From: Acephala macrosclerotiorum
Lineage: Eukaryota; Ascomycota; Leotiomycetes; Helotiales; Mollisiaceae
Length of the DNA: 64,000 bases
Direction of reading: 5' to 3'
Assembly: GCA_014904845.1 (NCBI GenBank)
Contig: MU119213.1
Coordinates: 496,001 to 560,000, forward strand
Under the pieces are notes generated by a model. It did no database searches and had not been told where the DNA came from. It saw only the letters and a program-made list of their open reading frames with translations. Position numbers and translations under genes: made by a program. This document shows positions 34,501-47,032 of the stretch, one piece after another. Position 1 is the first letter of the stretch. The number at the start of each line of letters is the position of its first letter.

Positions 34501-36426
34501 CGTTCCAGTAGCAGCGATGATGTGGTTGAAGTACCAAATCCAAATACTCAACGACCACCGACGGCTGCTCATAGTACCCAGGAGCCAACCCAAACAAATC
34601 AACAGGGGCCTCCTAAGCTGACGCAACAGCAAATCGCGCAAATGAGTCCAGAGCAGCGGAAACAGTATGAAATGTACTTGCGGAAACAGCAGATGAGCCA
34701 ACAACCAAACTCTCGGATGCAGTTGAACCCTGCCGATATGGAAAAGCTGAAGACCATAGAAAAGGAAGAGCAACAAAGGAATTCCGCACCCCTTCCTGAT
34801 CTCCCTACGGAGGCAGGAGAAGTGTTGAAATTGCAGAACCTATTGCGTTCTCTCATTGGCGGTACGCAGAACGTCAACAAGGTTATGGCAAGGTGGTATC
34901 AAGTCACACTTGATGAAGAGAGAGCGAGATCGTTTTTCCGTGCTGTAAGTCAATTTCTACTTATTCTTTAAATCTTTACTGACACTTAATAGCGTTTCCG
35001 GCTTGCAAAGCAATTCCATGACGGTGAAGCGATGCAGCAGATGAAGAACACATATTCTATCACATTGAAAGAAGGGGAGCATATGAAAGCACTTTTGAAT
35101 TCTATAGTACAGGATCTGAGTACTAAGTTCCCGAACATGAAGAAGCAAGAGGCACCCAAGACTCAGACGGCTCCTTCCACACAGGCTGCCGCACAGCCTA
35201 CTTCTCAAGCTGCACAAGCTCCAACACCTTTGAACGCTGCCAATCTACAGCAACAGCAACAACAGTTGAAAATGCATCAGAGATCGAACAGTCGCAGCTC
35301 CCACACGCCGGCAGCACCAACATCTGCACAGCCACCAATGGGATTCGGCGCGACATCACCTCACGGAGCTCCTTCATACCTGAACAACAATACCCTCACA
35401 CAAGAGAAGATGCATATCCCGGCTCGAAAGAAGCAGAAGCAGAATAGTACTCCTGTACCTGGTCAAGGCACTCCTGGTTCAAATGCCTCGCCCCAGGTCC
35501 CAAAGGCGGTGTCTCCAGAAATGAAGAGACAAGTTGAAGCGAAGTCTCAAACCAAGCCTTTCACATGTCCTCAGGCCGAGTGCGATCGAAGTACCGTTAT
35601 CTTCGACAGCGAAGAGGCCTTGAAGGCGCATACTTCGGAGGAACACATCAAGCCATTGAGTGATCCAGTGAAGTTTGCTCAGGAGAACTTAGCTTCTGGG
35701 TTGGGTTTGGATTCTCAAGGCCATTCTAAGAAGCCGCCCGGCCAAGAACCAGGGCACTCATCGACTGCAGCTCCGACTGGCGCCAAGATGATGCCAAGCA
35801 ACTCGAAGCAGGGGCACACCCCTAACATCAAGGAGAGCGCCTCTGCAGTTGGAACACCGATGAACCGTCAAGCATCGATGAATCGTCAAGGCAGTTCAGC
35901 TGGTGGAAAGCCAAATACACAATCCAAGGACGCAGCCTCGAAAGCCCAGCCCACATCGAAAGACTCAACTAAGCAACCGGAAGTTCAACCTTCTACTGCT
36001 GTGGACCCCTGGGCTAATGCCACAATTGATCCTACCGAGCTCTACCAAGCTTTCCAGCCTTTCGAGGCTGGTGCTGGCGGTGCTATCTCTGACATGAATG
36101 TATATCGGTCAATAACACCGAACGACACTCCCGAGTCAAGCAAGGATGGCGTGTCTGAGCCGAACAGCGACATCTCCGAAGGCGTTGGCCTTGATATCAA
36201 TCTGGACATATTTGATGACAAATGGATGCCATTTGGTCCTAGCGATGCCGATACTCTCTTCGACATGAACAACTTTAACGTCAACGGCAATGAAGATGAC
36301 CTGCTTATGTTCGATGATGACCAAATAGCTGTCAACTTTGGATCTTGGGATGACATGGTGGATGCTTCAGCTCTCGACAAACCTTTTTCTTTTGACTCTA
36401 ATCATTTCTCTATGAATACTGAATAG
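31535..36426 (+). CDS. MED15: Mediator subunit 15 (MED15/Gal11-like)
   Basis: Exons 31535-31734, 31841-31955, 32005-34944 and 34993-36426 give 1562 residues from the first real ATG (MSNFQMGGQMMPQ). Residues of about 18-105 form the KIX-like activator-binding region (AQIQQMIFATLNQQTGPLSG, then ERMGLIFNIIGNLRLAS). Long Gln/Pro/Met-rich stretches follow, including an uninterrupted Q12 tract at 33034-33069. A helical block near the last junction (LQNLLRSLIGGTQNVNKVMARW) is conserved-looking. An unusual C2H2-like element (CPQAEC...H...H) lies near residue 1280. The C-terminus is acidic. MED15 is a tail-module subunit linking activators to RNA polymerase II. Confidence 0.85.
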
Positions 36427-37626
36427 GGCCCGTTTACTTAGATTTCAATGTTCTGCTTTTACTTTATCGATTTATTCAAGGCGTCAGTCAGTCCAGGCTT
36501 GGACTGGAAATCTGGAATGGAATGGATCTGGATCTGGAGGACTAGGAGAGATATACCACTTGTGAATTGGGAAAAGCATGCCTGGCGTTTCGGAATCGTG
36601 AGGGATAATGTGCTTTAACCACCTGTCTGGGGATCGAATTGGGAAGCGCCGGCGTAGCGTTTGGTCACAGTAACAGAGCGCGAAACTGTGCATATGCGAT
36701 TTTTCCAGTTTGTGAATGAATACTGTACGATTTGGCTTAGGTATATTTATCATGATTCAATGCGATATTTTCCGGCTCTTTGAGTCGAAGTTCAAGCACA
36801 ATTACGTTTGATGCTGTCATGAAAGGCTCTCATGAGCTTTGATGCTGTTCAATGGTAAGGAATTGATCTTGTTCAATGTAATTGTCGCGCGTTAATAGTT
36901 AAGGCAGAAGCTCCGTCCTTTACATGCTCAACTCACAGCTAGAAATCCCGAAAGCTAGCATCTCGGTCTGTGGGGTAATTCGGAGATCAGGAGAATTGAA
37001 CAGCCTTGAATATTCTTGATGCTCTGAGGTAGGAGGACACTATTTCGATGCATATTCAGATGCCCGAGAGATATCTGACAGGCAATGTGACGGTTTACGA
37101 AAGTAGAAGTAGCTAGTGTACGATTGTATTTCCCTACGTCCTCAAAGAAATTCCCTTCGCTAAGAACATCTGACCGCAACTTCAACTGTCTTTCAGCACA
37201 ATCGCCATCCCCCCCCCCCCCAACATTCTCAATCCTCGTCCACATCCTCCATCTTCGTCAGAACCTACATCCCACCCCATATCCACTCTCGTCCTCAGCA
37301 ATCTCGATTTTCTCAACAACTCGGGGCTTCCTCGACGGCTTCCATACCCTTCAAGCCACGTTCAGTTCTCCTTGGCATCCTCGAATCAGTCTGCTCCCTC
37401 GTAAAGAAGAAGAAACATTATTGAATGCACGCTGAACCTCGCAAAAAGCACCTTCCACTCACATCAAGGTATGTTGACAGGCTTGGCACAGTCCTTCAGT
37501 AAGCTTACCATCCTCTCTCGACTTTAGCCGGACCTCGAACCTCATCTCCAGAATCCTCATCCTCGATATCTTCCTCAAGATCGAGATTAGTAAGATACTA
37601 ATTGCTTGACATAAGGCCCCAAAGAA
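36427..37626. other. intergenic with a C-tract
   Basis: 1.2 kb between MED15 and the SDR gene. It contains a run of about 14 C near 37209-37222 and pyrimidine-rich sequence up to the SDR start. No gene is supported. Confidence 0.4.
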
Positions 37627-38603
37627 ATGCCAGGAACAATCCTCCTCACAGGTCCAAACGGTGGAATTGGCGTTGGTTTCGTCACCCAACTCCTCAAAAG
37701 TCCCTACGCAACCCCCCGTGAAGCTATCTACGCAGTCCGCGACCCCACAAAAGCTCTACCTTTGAAAGCTGCTCTTAAGAGCGCTCCTAAGGATCACAAA
37801 TACCTGATCTTACCCGTTGACCTCGCATCTCTTTCTAGCACACGAGCTTTTGCTTCTGATGTCAACACTAGGATCGCTTCAGGATCTTTGCCACCTATCC
37901 AAGCTCTGATACTCAATGCCGGCGTTCAAGATGCTGTGAAAGAGTACTTCACTCATGATGGAATGGAGAGGACATTTCAAGTCAACTACCTCTCCATTTT
38001 CCTCTTGAAGCTCTTAGTCCTTCAAAGCATGGATAAACAACACGGAAGAATCATCTACATCGGCACCACATTCGCCGATCCGGACTGGGGACTTAACAGC
38101 AAGGCTTACACATCAGAAGATCAAAAAAAGACGATCATAACTTCAGTAGACAACATGTCAAAAGGTATTGAGGAATTTCCGGATCTAAAAGAAGATGTTG
38201 AGAAGAGGGACCTGAGAAGATATGCATTGACTAAATTATTGCTTGGGGCTTGGATGTGACTATTTCTTCCTTTCCTTTCCTTTCCTACCCATCACGCCTA
38301 TATTATGATTCACAACTAATTATGAATAAAAGGTACGAACCCCAACGCCATCTCAATGCCTCCCCTAGCCTCTCCGACATCTCAGTCCTAGGTGACGATC
38401 CCGGCTGGATAGGCGGCACGGACATAACTCGTAGCGGCACCCTCTTCGTCAATAAAGTTTTCACTATCGTTTGGTTTATAGGGCATGTGAACTCAATCTT
38501 CAAGTCCAATCCTCTGATTCGTACGGTCGGGGAAAATGGAGATGATTTACTGAGAGTTTGTTCTGATGTGAAGGCGTTTGGGGAGTACCCGAAGGGGATG
38601 TAG
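37627..38603 (+). CDS. short-chain dehydrogenase/reductase
   Basis: Exons 37627-38255 and 38333-38603 give 299 residues. The nucleotide-binding motif TGPNGGIG is at residue 8, the structural motif LNAGVQ near residue 98, and the catalytic YxxxK pair is present (YALTK) near residue 199. These define a classical Rossmann-fold SDR using NAD(P)H. The substrate is not evident; the C-terminal half (DDPGWIGGTDITR, then a hydrophobic region) resembles fungal retinol-dehydrogenase-like SDRs. The 77-nt intron contains four TTTCC units (38265-38286), a possible polypyrimidine-tract microsatellite. Confidence 0.85.
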
Positions 38604-39147
38604 TAGGTGTTCTCCGGGTTCATTCTTCCTCATTCGGATTGTTTCGGGATGCGCGAGACATAGTCCACGTCCCAAAATATACTTCCTCCTCCCCATCCAG
38701 CCTTATTCCTCTTGAAACCCATCTTAAAGAAGTAATACTAACCCCGAGGTTTCCCGCAGTATCAATGGTTCCGTGTTGCGTCATACACCAAAGGAAGGGC
38801 AGGATGAGGTGATGCAGGGGAGATTGTGGAAGGAGAGTTTAGTGTGTACGGGCGTCAAGGAGGGTGATACGGGTTTGGAGAATTGGCAATGAAGGTCCTG
38901 GGAAAGAACGTTGCGGTTCTTGGGAAGGAGCTTCTAGGAATAGCAAATTGACAAGTCTTCTCGTGTCTGAGGAGCGTGAACAGATATCCTAGGCGACTTT
39001 TATGCCGCGTTGCTCCCTGGTCGAAGCAATCGGAAACGCACATCAAGGTTTTCACATCGCAAAGCTTCTTACATTTTCTAGTCTACGATATTTGGTATAC
39101 CATGCTTCAATCATTCTCCAAGCTCCAAACCCACTCTTACTCTACGT
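38604..39147. other. convergent intergenic region
   Basis: Spacer between the SDR and the small secreted-protein gene. I see only short overlapping frames. Confidence 0.4.
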
Positions 39148-39645
39148 CTACCCCAATAGTATCCAACCGACAGCCACGCACATGCATACAAGAGCTAAGA
39201 CTCCGAGTACGACTCCCGCAATCGCACCGCCTGCCATACCACGTTTCTGAATTTCCATACGTCTTCCCTTAGCAGGCATAGTTTTGAACCTCTTAATCAC
39301 CCTGTTGGTAGAGACAGGTGGCGGCGTAGGTTTGTATCTCTTAATCAAGGTGTTGGCGGGAGCCTGTGGCGATGTCGACGCCTCAACTGAAATCGAACTT
39401 GAAAGAACATTGATGGCTGCTTTTGATTTCGCCTGAAGCTGAGCACCTGTGCCGGGCATGGATCTGAATTTCTTGGTCACGCGGTTGGTGGGGACTGGTG
39501 GTCGGCTTTCGAATGAAATTGAACGCTGGAGAACGCTGATAGTTGAAGGTTCGTGTTGAGGAGACTCGGATTGTGTCTTCTGGATGGGTAGAGCCAGAAC
39601 AGCTGCTATGTAGAAGCAGAGGATGAAAGTGGTGAGGAGTCTCAT
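39148..39645 (-). CDS. small secreted repeat protein with dibasic sites and C-terminal membrane segment
   Basis: An intronless frame from ATG 39645 codes 165 residues. A clear signal peptide (MRLLTTFILCFYIAAVLALP) is followed by two imperfect repeats of about 40 residues, opening ISVLQRSISFE (36-46) and INVLSSSISVE (78-88). Each leads to an N(R/T)-hydrophobic block with a dibasic pair and an aromatic residue: TNRVTKKFRSMP, then ANTLIKRYKPTP. A third shortened copy reads TNRVIKRFKTMP. Dibasic pairs lie at 58-59, 102-103, 118-119, 128-129 and 134-135. The last 25 residues (140-164) form a Gly/Ala/Val/Leu membrane helix. I know no named family. Kex2-type processing to short peptides is possible. 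The frame continues upstream to 40035 but that part precedes the signal peptide and is probably leader. Confidence 0.75.
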   Translation of the reverse strand: MRLLTTFILCFYIAAVLALPIQKTQSESPQHEPSTISVLQRSISFESRPPVPTNRVTKKFRSMPGTGAQLQAKSKAAINVLSSSISVEASTSPQAPANTLIKRYKPTPPPVSTNRVIKRFKTMPAKGRRMEIQKRGMAGGAIAGVVLGVLALVCMCVAVGWILLG

Positions 39646-40477
39646 TGTTGGGTTGGATGGTGTTTTGATCTTGTTTGGTGAGGGACTTTGGTATGCTGGA
39701 TTGGGTTTCAGACGATGTTTATTGTATGTTCTTGAACGAAGGATATTTTGGTGAAATAAAAGTCTCAAAGCTTTATATCTGACAATCTGACCGGGTGATG
39801 ATATTTCTTGTGAATGGCTTCCTTCGATGCTCTGTTGCGATTGGCATTTTGAAGCGTATCGGAGGAGTGATTCCCTCACGTAGAGAAAGTGACGGTGAGT
39901 ATGCACATGTTTTGAGGCAGATCTGTGAATTTCGACAGAGTTCTCCGTCTCCCAGCCGTATCTAGAATGTCTCAGGATAGGTAGTAGGCTGAGCAATGCA
40001 AGACGGTTGCCACGTTCGATAGAGTATCGGCACAAACCCGCGATGCTGCGCCCCTTTTCCCTCGCTTAGCAACGCCTCCACAGCCGACCTTCAACTGAAA
40101 TGATGGTGAACAGTGATCATCGGAATTTAATTCAACAGACTCAGGAAAAGAAAATATTTCGGGGGCGTACTGGGAGACTTTCCGGTTCCTCACTGAGTCC
40201 CAGTTCCGTAAATAAACGATGAGAGCCGAAAGCATGCAGGTAAATGGACATAGAATTCTACCGCCATCTTATGCAACTACGCTACGATCATGCCATCCAT
40301 CCTAGTTTCACAACTATAAACTACAAGAAATCGTTCTTTGTTTCTGTCTTTTCGCCTCTCGGTCATAAAATGCACATCCTTACTCCCTACCCAACACCCA
40401 TTCAGTTGAGTTACTTCCCCCAGCCAATTTTCAATTGAATTCATTTGCAATCCATATCCCTCATCATAAACACCGCC
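39646..40477. other. intergenic, promoter of the secreted repeat protein
   Basis: The spacer holds the upstream region of the repeat-protein gene and the 3' end of the AAA ATPase gene. No other gene is supported. Confidence 0.4.
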
Positions 40478-43400
40478 CTACGACTGTAGCTGCCTTCCCT
40501 CGGGCTGAGAAGCATTCAGCACTCTCTGCATCTCCTCAATATCGGTGATTGTCTCATTGAAGACCTGCACCAACGCACTCGCAACCAGGTTCCGGTTATA
40601 GTCGCCTCTCATCTTCCACAGTGTCTCCATCAATTCTCGATTGATCTGTTCCAGCTGCTCAATTGAACATCCACTCGAGCCTTCAACTAGTCTCTTAAGC
40701 AAGTCATCAACAAAATAATCGTCAAGAATGAGATCTTTCTGCGATGAAGCTTGAGAAGATGTTGGCTCAACAGGAGAATCATTAAGCAGATTCGCGAAAC
40801 TAGGATGAGACCTAGACGTTGGCATCTTGGGACCAGCGCTGAATGGTGGCACTACGGGATTCTGGGAATTCTGGCTGTTCGAGCTGGGTGTTTGCGAAGG
40901 ATAGCTCATCCCAAGATGTCCACGTGCTAGGGCATGAGCTTGAGAATGTGTCCATTCCTCACTACTAGTATCGTTCTGAGTATTGCGCTGGGTGTCTGGC
41001 AGTTGAGAGTCGCCACCTCGCTCCACAGGACTTGAAGAGTTCTGATTGCTGACGCCGTTGGTAGCTTGGGTGCTCCAGCCTTCCGAGGTTTTCTTTCCGG
41101 ACGTGGTGGTGGAGGCATAATTAACCATATCCTTCACTGGGGTGTTGTGAGAAATCTCTTGGAAGAATGACTTCTGCGACAACTGTGTGTTGGGTCGTGT
41201 AGCTGATGGACCGCTAGCCACGCTGGGATGATGTGGAGGTTGCATGCGTTGCGATACGTTGCCATCATCAGTTCCTCCCATTTGGATATCATCTCCTGCT
41301 CGAGAAGGCACTGATGTCCCATTGCTGTGGCCATGAACCTCGTCGGCGGAGAAGCCGTTTGATAAGCCGCTAGGTGTGTGAACAAGTGGCGCTAGGGCTG
41401 GTGGTCGCCTTCCAGGGATAGCTTCTCCAAGCATGAGAGGACCTGACGACTGTGCATCGGAGCCTAATCCACCACTGGCTTCTGGGACGTCGGATCGTAC
41501 AATGTTCTCAAAACCAAGTTCCTCGGCTTGACGTTTCTTGTATTTCTTTTCTCTCTCCTTTGTCCTCTGCAACTGTCGTAGATAGACATTCTCGCAATCA
41601 GCAAAGATTGGATTTGCCTCGATCCCAGCAATATCGACTTCAACATTAGTGAGGAGCTCGTTAGCTTTCAAGGTACGATCCTTGTCGCCAATGTGCTTTG
41701 AGTCCTTGGCAAGAGAGCGAATGTCTGCGAGGAAGTCTTTTGCCCGGGCGTAATATCCGTTGGACAGACGTTCCTCAATTGTGGTGGTGTCTAGGTTGTA
41801 AAAAAACTTTCCACTTGCTGTCTCGCGCAAACCTTGAACGCCATCCTTGTCCGTATCGATCTCAAATGGTCGGAATTGAGGGATATCTGGACGAACAAAG
41901 TTGGGATCAAGCTCATCCAAGAGATACTGAATCTGGATCTGCGGAATCACAGGCTGTCTGAACTTCTTGTACTTCCTATGAATTTGATCCATGATTGGCT
42001 GGATTTGAACCTTGAGCAAATTCAGAAGTTGATGGTCTCTCTTCTTCTGTGCCTTGATCTCTTCTTTCGTGGGCTCCCTCACTGGTGGCGGGGGCGCGAG
42101 CTCCAAGACCTCAAGCTTGCGCTTCTTACGGTTTAGTGGCTCAGGGAAGTCCTTAGGGGCTTTCTTCACATACTCGATGATGGTAGCGAAGAACTCCTTT
42201 CGATTTTGCTACTGAATGTTAGCTTGGGAATCTCACACAGCCTGGACAAGACTTGCCTTCGATGGACGGTTAATCATGAACCGATTGTTCCTTGAAAATC
42301 CAAACAAATCTCGAAGCATATCTTGGCTGACTTTGTCGGGAGGCATGTCCGTGATACCGAGTACCAGCACAGGGTCGGTAGGAGGAATTGCTCTCAGCAA
42401 GCCAAGGAATGTTGTTATCACAGCATCGCCGAGAGTGTGGTACCAGGTTTCAATGCCTGGAAGGTAGATGACGCTGGGTTTGTGTCGCTTCACTTCAGCA
42501 AATAATTGAACGATGGCAGCTTCAGGTGACTGTCCAAATTAGCAACTTCCAACAAGATCATATCGAGGAACTTTACCCTAGCAGAGTCACTATATATCGT
42601 AGGTAGATCAAAACTTTGGACGTGAAGGCCTTCGAAATGGTCCAAGATAGCACCACCAAGATAAGCTTGGCCCATACCTGGCTCTCCGCCAATGAGCAAT
42701 CGTGGCCGGAAGACACGAGACTTTTCGAAATCCTGTTGTAGAGTCTCTCGGCCGAATCCATGGTCGTCGTCTTCGTATTGTTCATACATTGCTTCTTGAA
42801 GAGCGGTGGTCTTCTTCTTGATGGGGATTAGCCCGTCCAAAATACCTTCAATCTTCTTAAGTTGGTCCCGAAGTAGTGGCTCAACAACCTTAGGAAGAGG
42901 CGCGGCACCCGAGGATGTCGATCGCTCTGACGAGGGGATCATCTTCTTGACTGAAAGCATGAAATCTTTGGCCGTGACCCTGATCTTGTCGGCATCCACC
43001 TTAAGCTTGTCGTTTGAGGAGTAGATCTGAGGATAAGTCCGTTGGATCGCGTTCAAGGCTGCTTCCGTACACAGGGCGCGAAGATCAGCACCACCATAAC
43101 CTTTGGTAATATGGGCGAGCGAATTCTTGAACGAGTCGTCGATGCCCCAGTCTTTCGTGTGAATGTTTAGGATAGATTTTCGGGCGTCCACGTCTGGCAG
43201 AGGGAAGTAGAACTCTCTGTCAAACCGGCCTGGACGTCGCAGCGCAGGGTCAATGTTATCTGGTCTGTTGGTGGCACCAATGACAATGACTTGTCCTCGA
43301 CCGTCCATACCGTCCATCAGGGCAAGTAATGTAGAGACAATGGAAGCATGGATTTGCTCCTGCTTGCTCGAACGAACAGGTGCAAGACCATCGATTTCGT

Positions 43401-45594
43401 CGAAGAAGATTATACTCGGTTGTGTCTTCCTTGCTTCTTCGAACAAGAGCCGAAGTTGTCTTTCGGCTTCGCCAACCCATTTGCTCAATGCATCAGCACC
43501 CTTTCGCATGTAGAACGTAATTTTTCTGCCTCCAGAGCCAACTTGAGCAGCCAAAGCTCTTGCCAAAAGCGTCTTACCGGTACCTGGAGGACCATGGAAC
43601 AAGACTCCTCGTGGAGGAGTGACATGGAACTTCAGGAACAGCTCGGGATAAAGGAGTGGCATCTGAACCATCTCTTTGAGCTGATCTATGTGTCCTTCGA
43701 GACCACCAATCTTGCTGAAGTCGACATTTTGATCAACACCAAGGGGATCAGCATCCGCCAAAGCCTTCTGACTCTTGATCCTTCCGAGATTTGCTGGAGT
43801 TCCTGACAGACCAGCGATAGCTTCGGTATTGTTTGTTTGTCCCAAACCTGGAAGAAGTCCTGGGGGGAAGGCAGATGTCGGGGTCATGCCCACGTTACCT
43901 CCAACGTTTGAAGGTCGTTGCATTCCCTCATCATCACTACTGTCTGAATCTACACCACCGGCGGCACCAGTCCCCCAAGGACCAGAAATGGCTGGTGCAG
44001 GCCCACCACCGCCTCCGAATGGACCGAAAGTTGTGTACAGATTCCGCTCCCATGCCTGGCTTGCGCCATTGCGACCACCTCTGGCTCTGCGTGTTGGTGT
44101 TGGAGCAGGATCTTCATTGTCTTCATCCGCAGCATAAACTTCAGCCATGGGTTTGATGCTGTAATCCACCTTCTTTCTCTGGCGACCCGGTCTGTCGTAT
44201 GCAATCTGGGAATCATCTCGGACCCGTCGTCTTCGCCCACCGGTTTTCAAATCTTGAAGTTCCTCTGCGATCTCATCCTCATCTAGAAGCTCGTCAGCCT
44301 CAGAGCCAGGGCTTGCTCGTCTCCGAGAGCTGCTTTTCGACTTCGCCTGGGCTGCACGCCTGCCTCTTCTGACTGGGCTTGATTCATATTCATCGTCCTT
44401 ATCTTTGCTCTTCTTGCCTGAAGCGTCCGACATCTCTTCATCGGTGGGGTTATCCTCGCCAGGATCAAAGTCGCTGCTCGCATCTGCACCAGATTTCGGT
44501 TTCTGCTTTGACTTAGACCCCCTAGTAAGACGACGACCTGTTGGCTGTACGGCTGACGTCTCTGCGACCTCCTCAACTTCCCTTTCTACCGAAGCACCTG
44601 CTCTAGACCCTCTCGTTCGGCGGCCTACGGGAATATCATCCTCATCGTCCTCGTCGTCTGCAGCTGGCGGTCGTGCTTCTGGTTCGTCGGGCTTTGCAAG
44701 CTCATCAATCTCATCCCTGGCGTTAGGAGCTTCGCCCTGCGCAGTTTCAATCATTGCATCAGCTTCGTCCTGGTCGTCCGATCCTGCTATCTCCAGAGGT
44801 TTCGCAGGTGCTTCAGCCTCTTGTTCGTTGGAGCTTGACTCGTGGATTTCCTCTTTGATGGTAGATGCTGCTGGTTGCTTCACACCTTTTGAGCCTCGAG
44901 TAGCTCGTCGCGCTATCGGCTCTGGACTGTGGCCTTCGCGAATGATATGATGTCCCGAAGTTGACAGAGAAATCGGTTCCTCTCCTTCTTCAGTATGTGC
45001 TCGGGTATTTCTGCGAGGTGGAAGCCCGGCGGATAAAGGTTCGCTGGCTTTGCGTCCTCGAAGAGTGCGTCCTGTGCTGCCAGCTCTGGTTGCGCCAGGT
45101 GTGAACGTAAGCTTGATGATTTTGGTCTTCTTCCTAGATGAGCCTTCTTCCTCGGACTCGGGTTCATGCGAGACTGCTGCCCGTGAACGTTTCTTCTGCG
45201 GTCGCTTTATGGGTATGTCATCCGAGTCCTCGTCGATGTCGCCCACGACGGGCTCTTCTTCTTCTTCTTCGCCACTGGATTCTTCGTAATTTTGGACCTT
45301 TTTGGTCGCCTTTCGAACGGCTCTGCCAGTCTTCTCGTTCATTTCAACCTCTTCCGACTCCTCGCTCGGATCTTCGAATGATTCTTCTAGCAGACTGTCC
45401 GAAGCTTCGTCATCCGACACGTCAGATCCTCTGTACTTGCTGCGTTTCGTGCGCTTCTTGGGACCTGCCGACGCTCTTTTTGTTGACTTTCGAGACTTCT
45501 TCGCGGAGCCCCTGGTCTCTGTTGGGTCGAAGTCGGTGTCGTTGGAGTCGGACTTGTTCGGATCAAAGGTATCAATCTTTCGCTTCGCGGGCAT
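40478..45594 (-). CDS. AAA ATPase with bromodomain (ATAD2/Yta7/Abo1-like)
   Basis: Exons 42577-45594, 42257-42529 and 40478-42208 give 1673 residues, starting MPAKRKIDTF. The second intron (42209-42256) has a GC donor. The first 550 residues are acidic/basic, disordered and rich in SDE tracts, as in nuclear histone-handling ATPases. The first AAA domain has Walker A HGPPGTGKT (about 665), Walker B IIFFDEIDG (about 726) and ATNRPDNIDPALRRPGRFDREF. The second, near residue 967, has a degenerate GEPGMGQ loop, consistent with an inactive ring half. A bromodomain-like region follows near 1160-1290 (IQPIMDQIHRKYKKF). Relatives regulate nucleosome density and bind histone H3. The C-terminal 350 residues are Ser/Asn-rich with a conserved-looking helix near the end. 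Confidence 0.9.
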
Positions 45595-47032
45595 GGCGAT
45601 ATCGGTAAGTTTCTGCGGATTCGAGACGAGGAAGGGAAGTTCAGGAATCGAGGCGATGCTCTGGTGAATTATCGAGGTGCCGCGTTTGCTCACACATACA
45701 TCATTTCGCGATGGTTCTGTATTCAGCCAACTCTGGTTGACATTTCAACCGCAGACAGGAAGGCCGAATGAGGTGCAAAGAGAGAAGAACTCAATGTCGC
45801 ACATACGAATCAATCGATGATATTAAAGTGCAAGAACGATGCTAACGAGTGTGTGTTCTCGCAGTCAGCTCGTTGATTCGAACAAGTCGCGACGGGGAGT
45901 TCCGGCCTTAGGCAAAAATGACAACACACTAGTGCCCAGAGAAGCCTAGCACATACGCCACTCGACAAAAATGCAGGTGTGATCTCACAAGAGTGCATGC
46001 AAGCAAAGGGAAAGAAGAGCATTCCGCAATTCGAGATCTTGAGAAATAACGGTCAACGACAACCTTTAAAGCCATCGCGAAGACATACGGCTATCAAGGC
46101 AAGCTCTGCGACTCAATTTCCGTCGGTTTCAAGGACATTTAAGACATGAAAAATGACAATATTTGACACTTTCAAGAGTATATTCTTGATGATGTTTTCT
46201 TTACGAGTATGGCTTTTATAGAAGAGGCTCAAATTAAGGTTATCTATTTAAAGCTCTGTTCCTGATCTGACTGCGGGGAGACTCGTCACGTGAGTGGACT
46301 ATCTTACCTCCATTTTGTCCAGCATCCACATTTGTTACATGCATGGTAATTGGATTGTGAAACCATGGAATTTGGTCTGTCAAGAATCTCGTTGTTCCCA
46401 CCCTGATGCTGCTATTCATGAAGTCCATGATGTGTCGGTCGCCTGGCGCTCGGGGCCCGATTGGATGCCGGCGCTTAGGCCAGCAACAGATATCTGAGTG
46501 CCAATGTCTCTGGTACCACCCAACTCTTCCTCCTTTACACTTTCGGACACAGTCCTTTTCTTAATCTTAAGCAACCTTTCCCTTACTTCTTGAGTTGCCA
46601 ATCAAGCAAGCAATGGCTTCCCACATTTCCGTCGGCAGCACGACTCGGCAGGTCAGAAATCTCTTCATGCGTTTTGCAGTCGAGCCCGTTCACGTTTGGA
46701 TAGTGGACGTGCCGCATCCTCCTCGAGCGAATGTGGACGCCAACCCGACATGACAGGCCTTCCCGCGGATTACCATTTCACCGGAAGGTCTCTTGCATAA
46801 CAGGTATTGATTTTGCTGCATGTAACCTCATGGTTTTCTTCCACACTAGAGTTCTCCACATGGTCTTCCCTTCCCCGCAGCGCCAACTCTGACTGCAGAC
46901 CTAATGGCCCCGGTCCCGACTAGAGTTGTATCAAGGTTTGTCCTAATATAAGATTCCATTCTCGTCCCCGTCAACGTGCTTTGTGTCCCCTCGCGTTCTT
47001 CCCCCCTGGCTGCTCAGTTCACGCTATTCAAG
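45595..47032. other. intergenic, divergent promoter
   Basis: 1.4 kb between the divergent AAA ATPase and GH43 genes. I see no supported gene, only low-quality short frames. Confidence 0.4.

Noticed and set aside
37209..37222. C-tract (and G-tract near 13900) as functional elements
   Set aside because: Simple homopolymers in spacers are common and may also be sequencing-length artefacts.
39646..40035. N-terminal extension of the secreted repeat protein frame
   Set aside because: It would place about 130 unrelated residues before a clear signal peptide, and it begins at a position typical of leader sequence.
44405..44950. 181-residue antisense frame within the AAA ATPase gene
   Set aside because: It is a Ser-rich mirror of the acidic low-complexity N-terminus.
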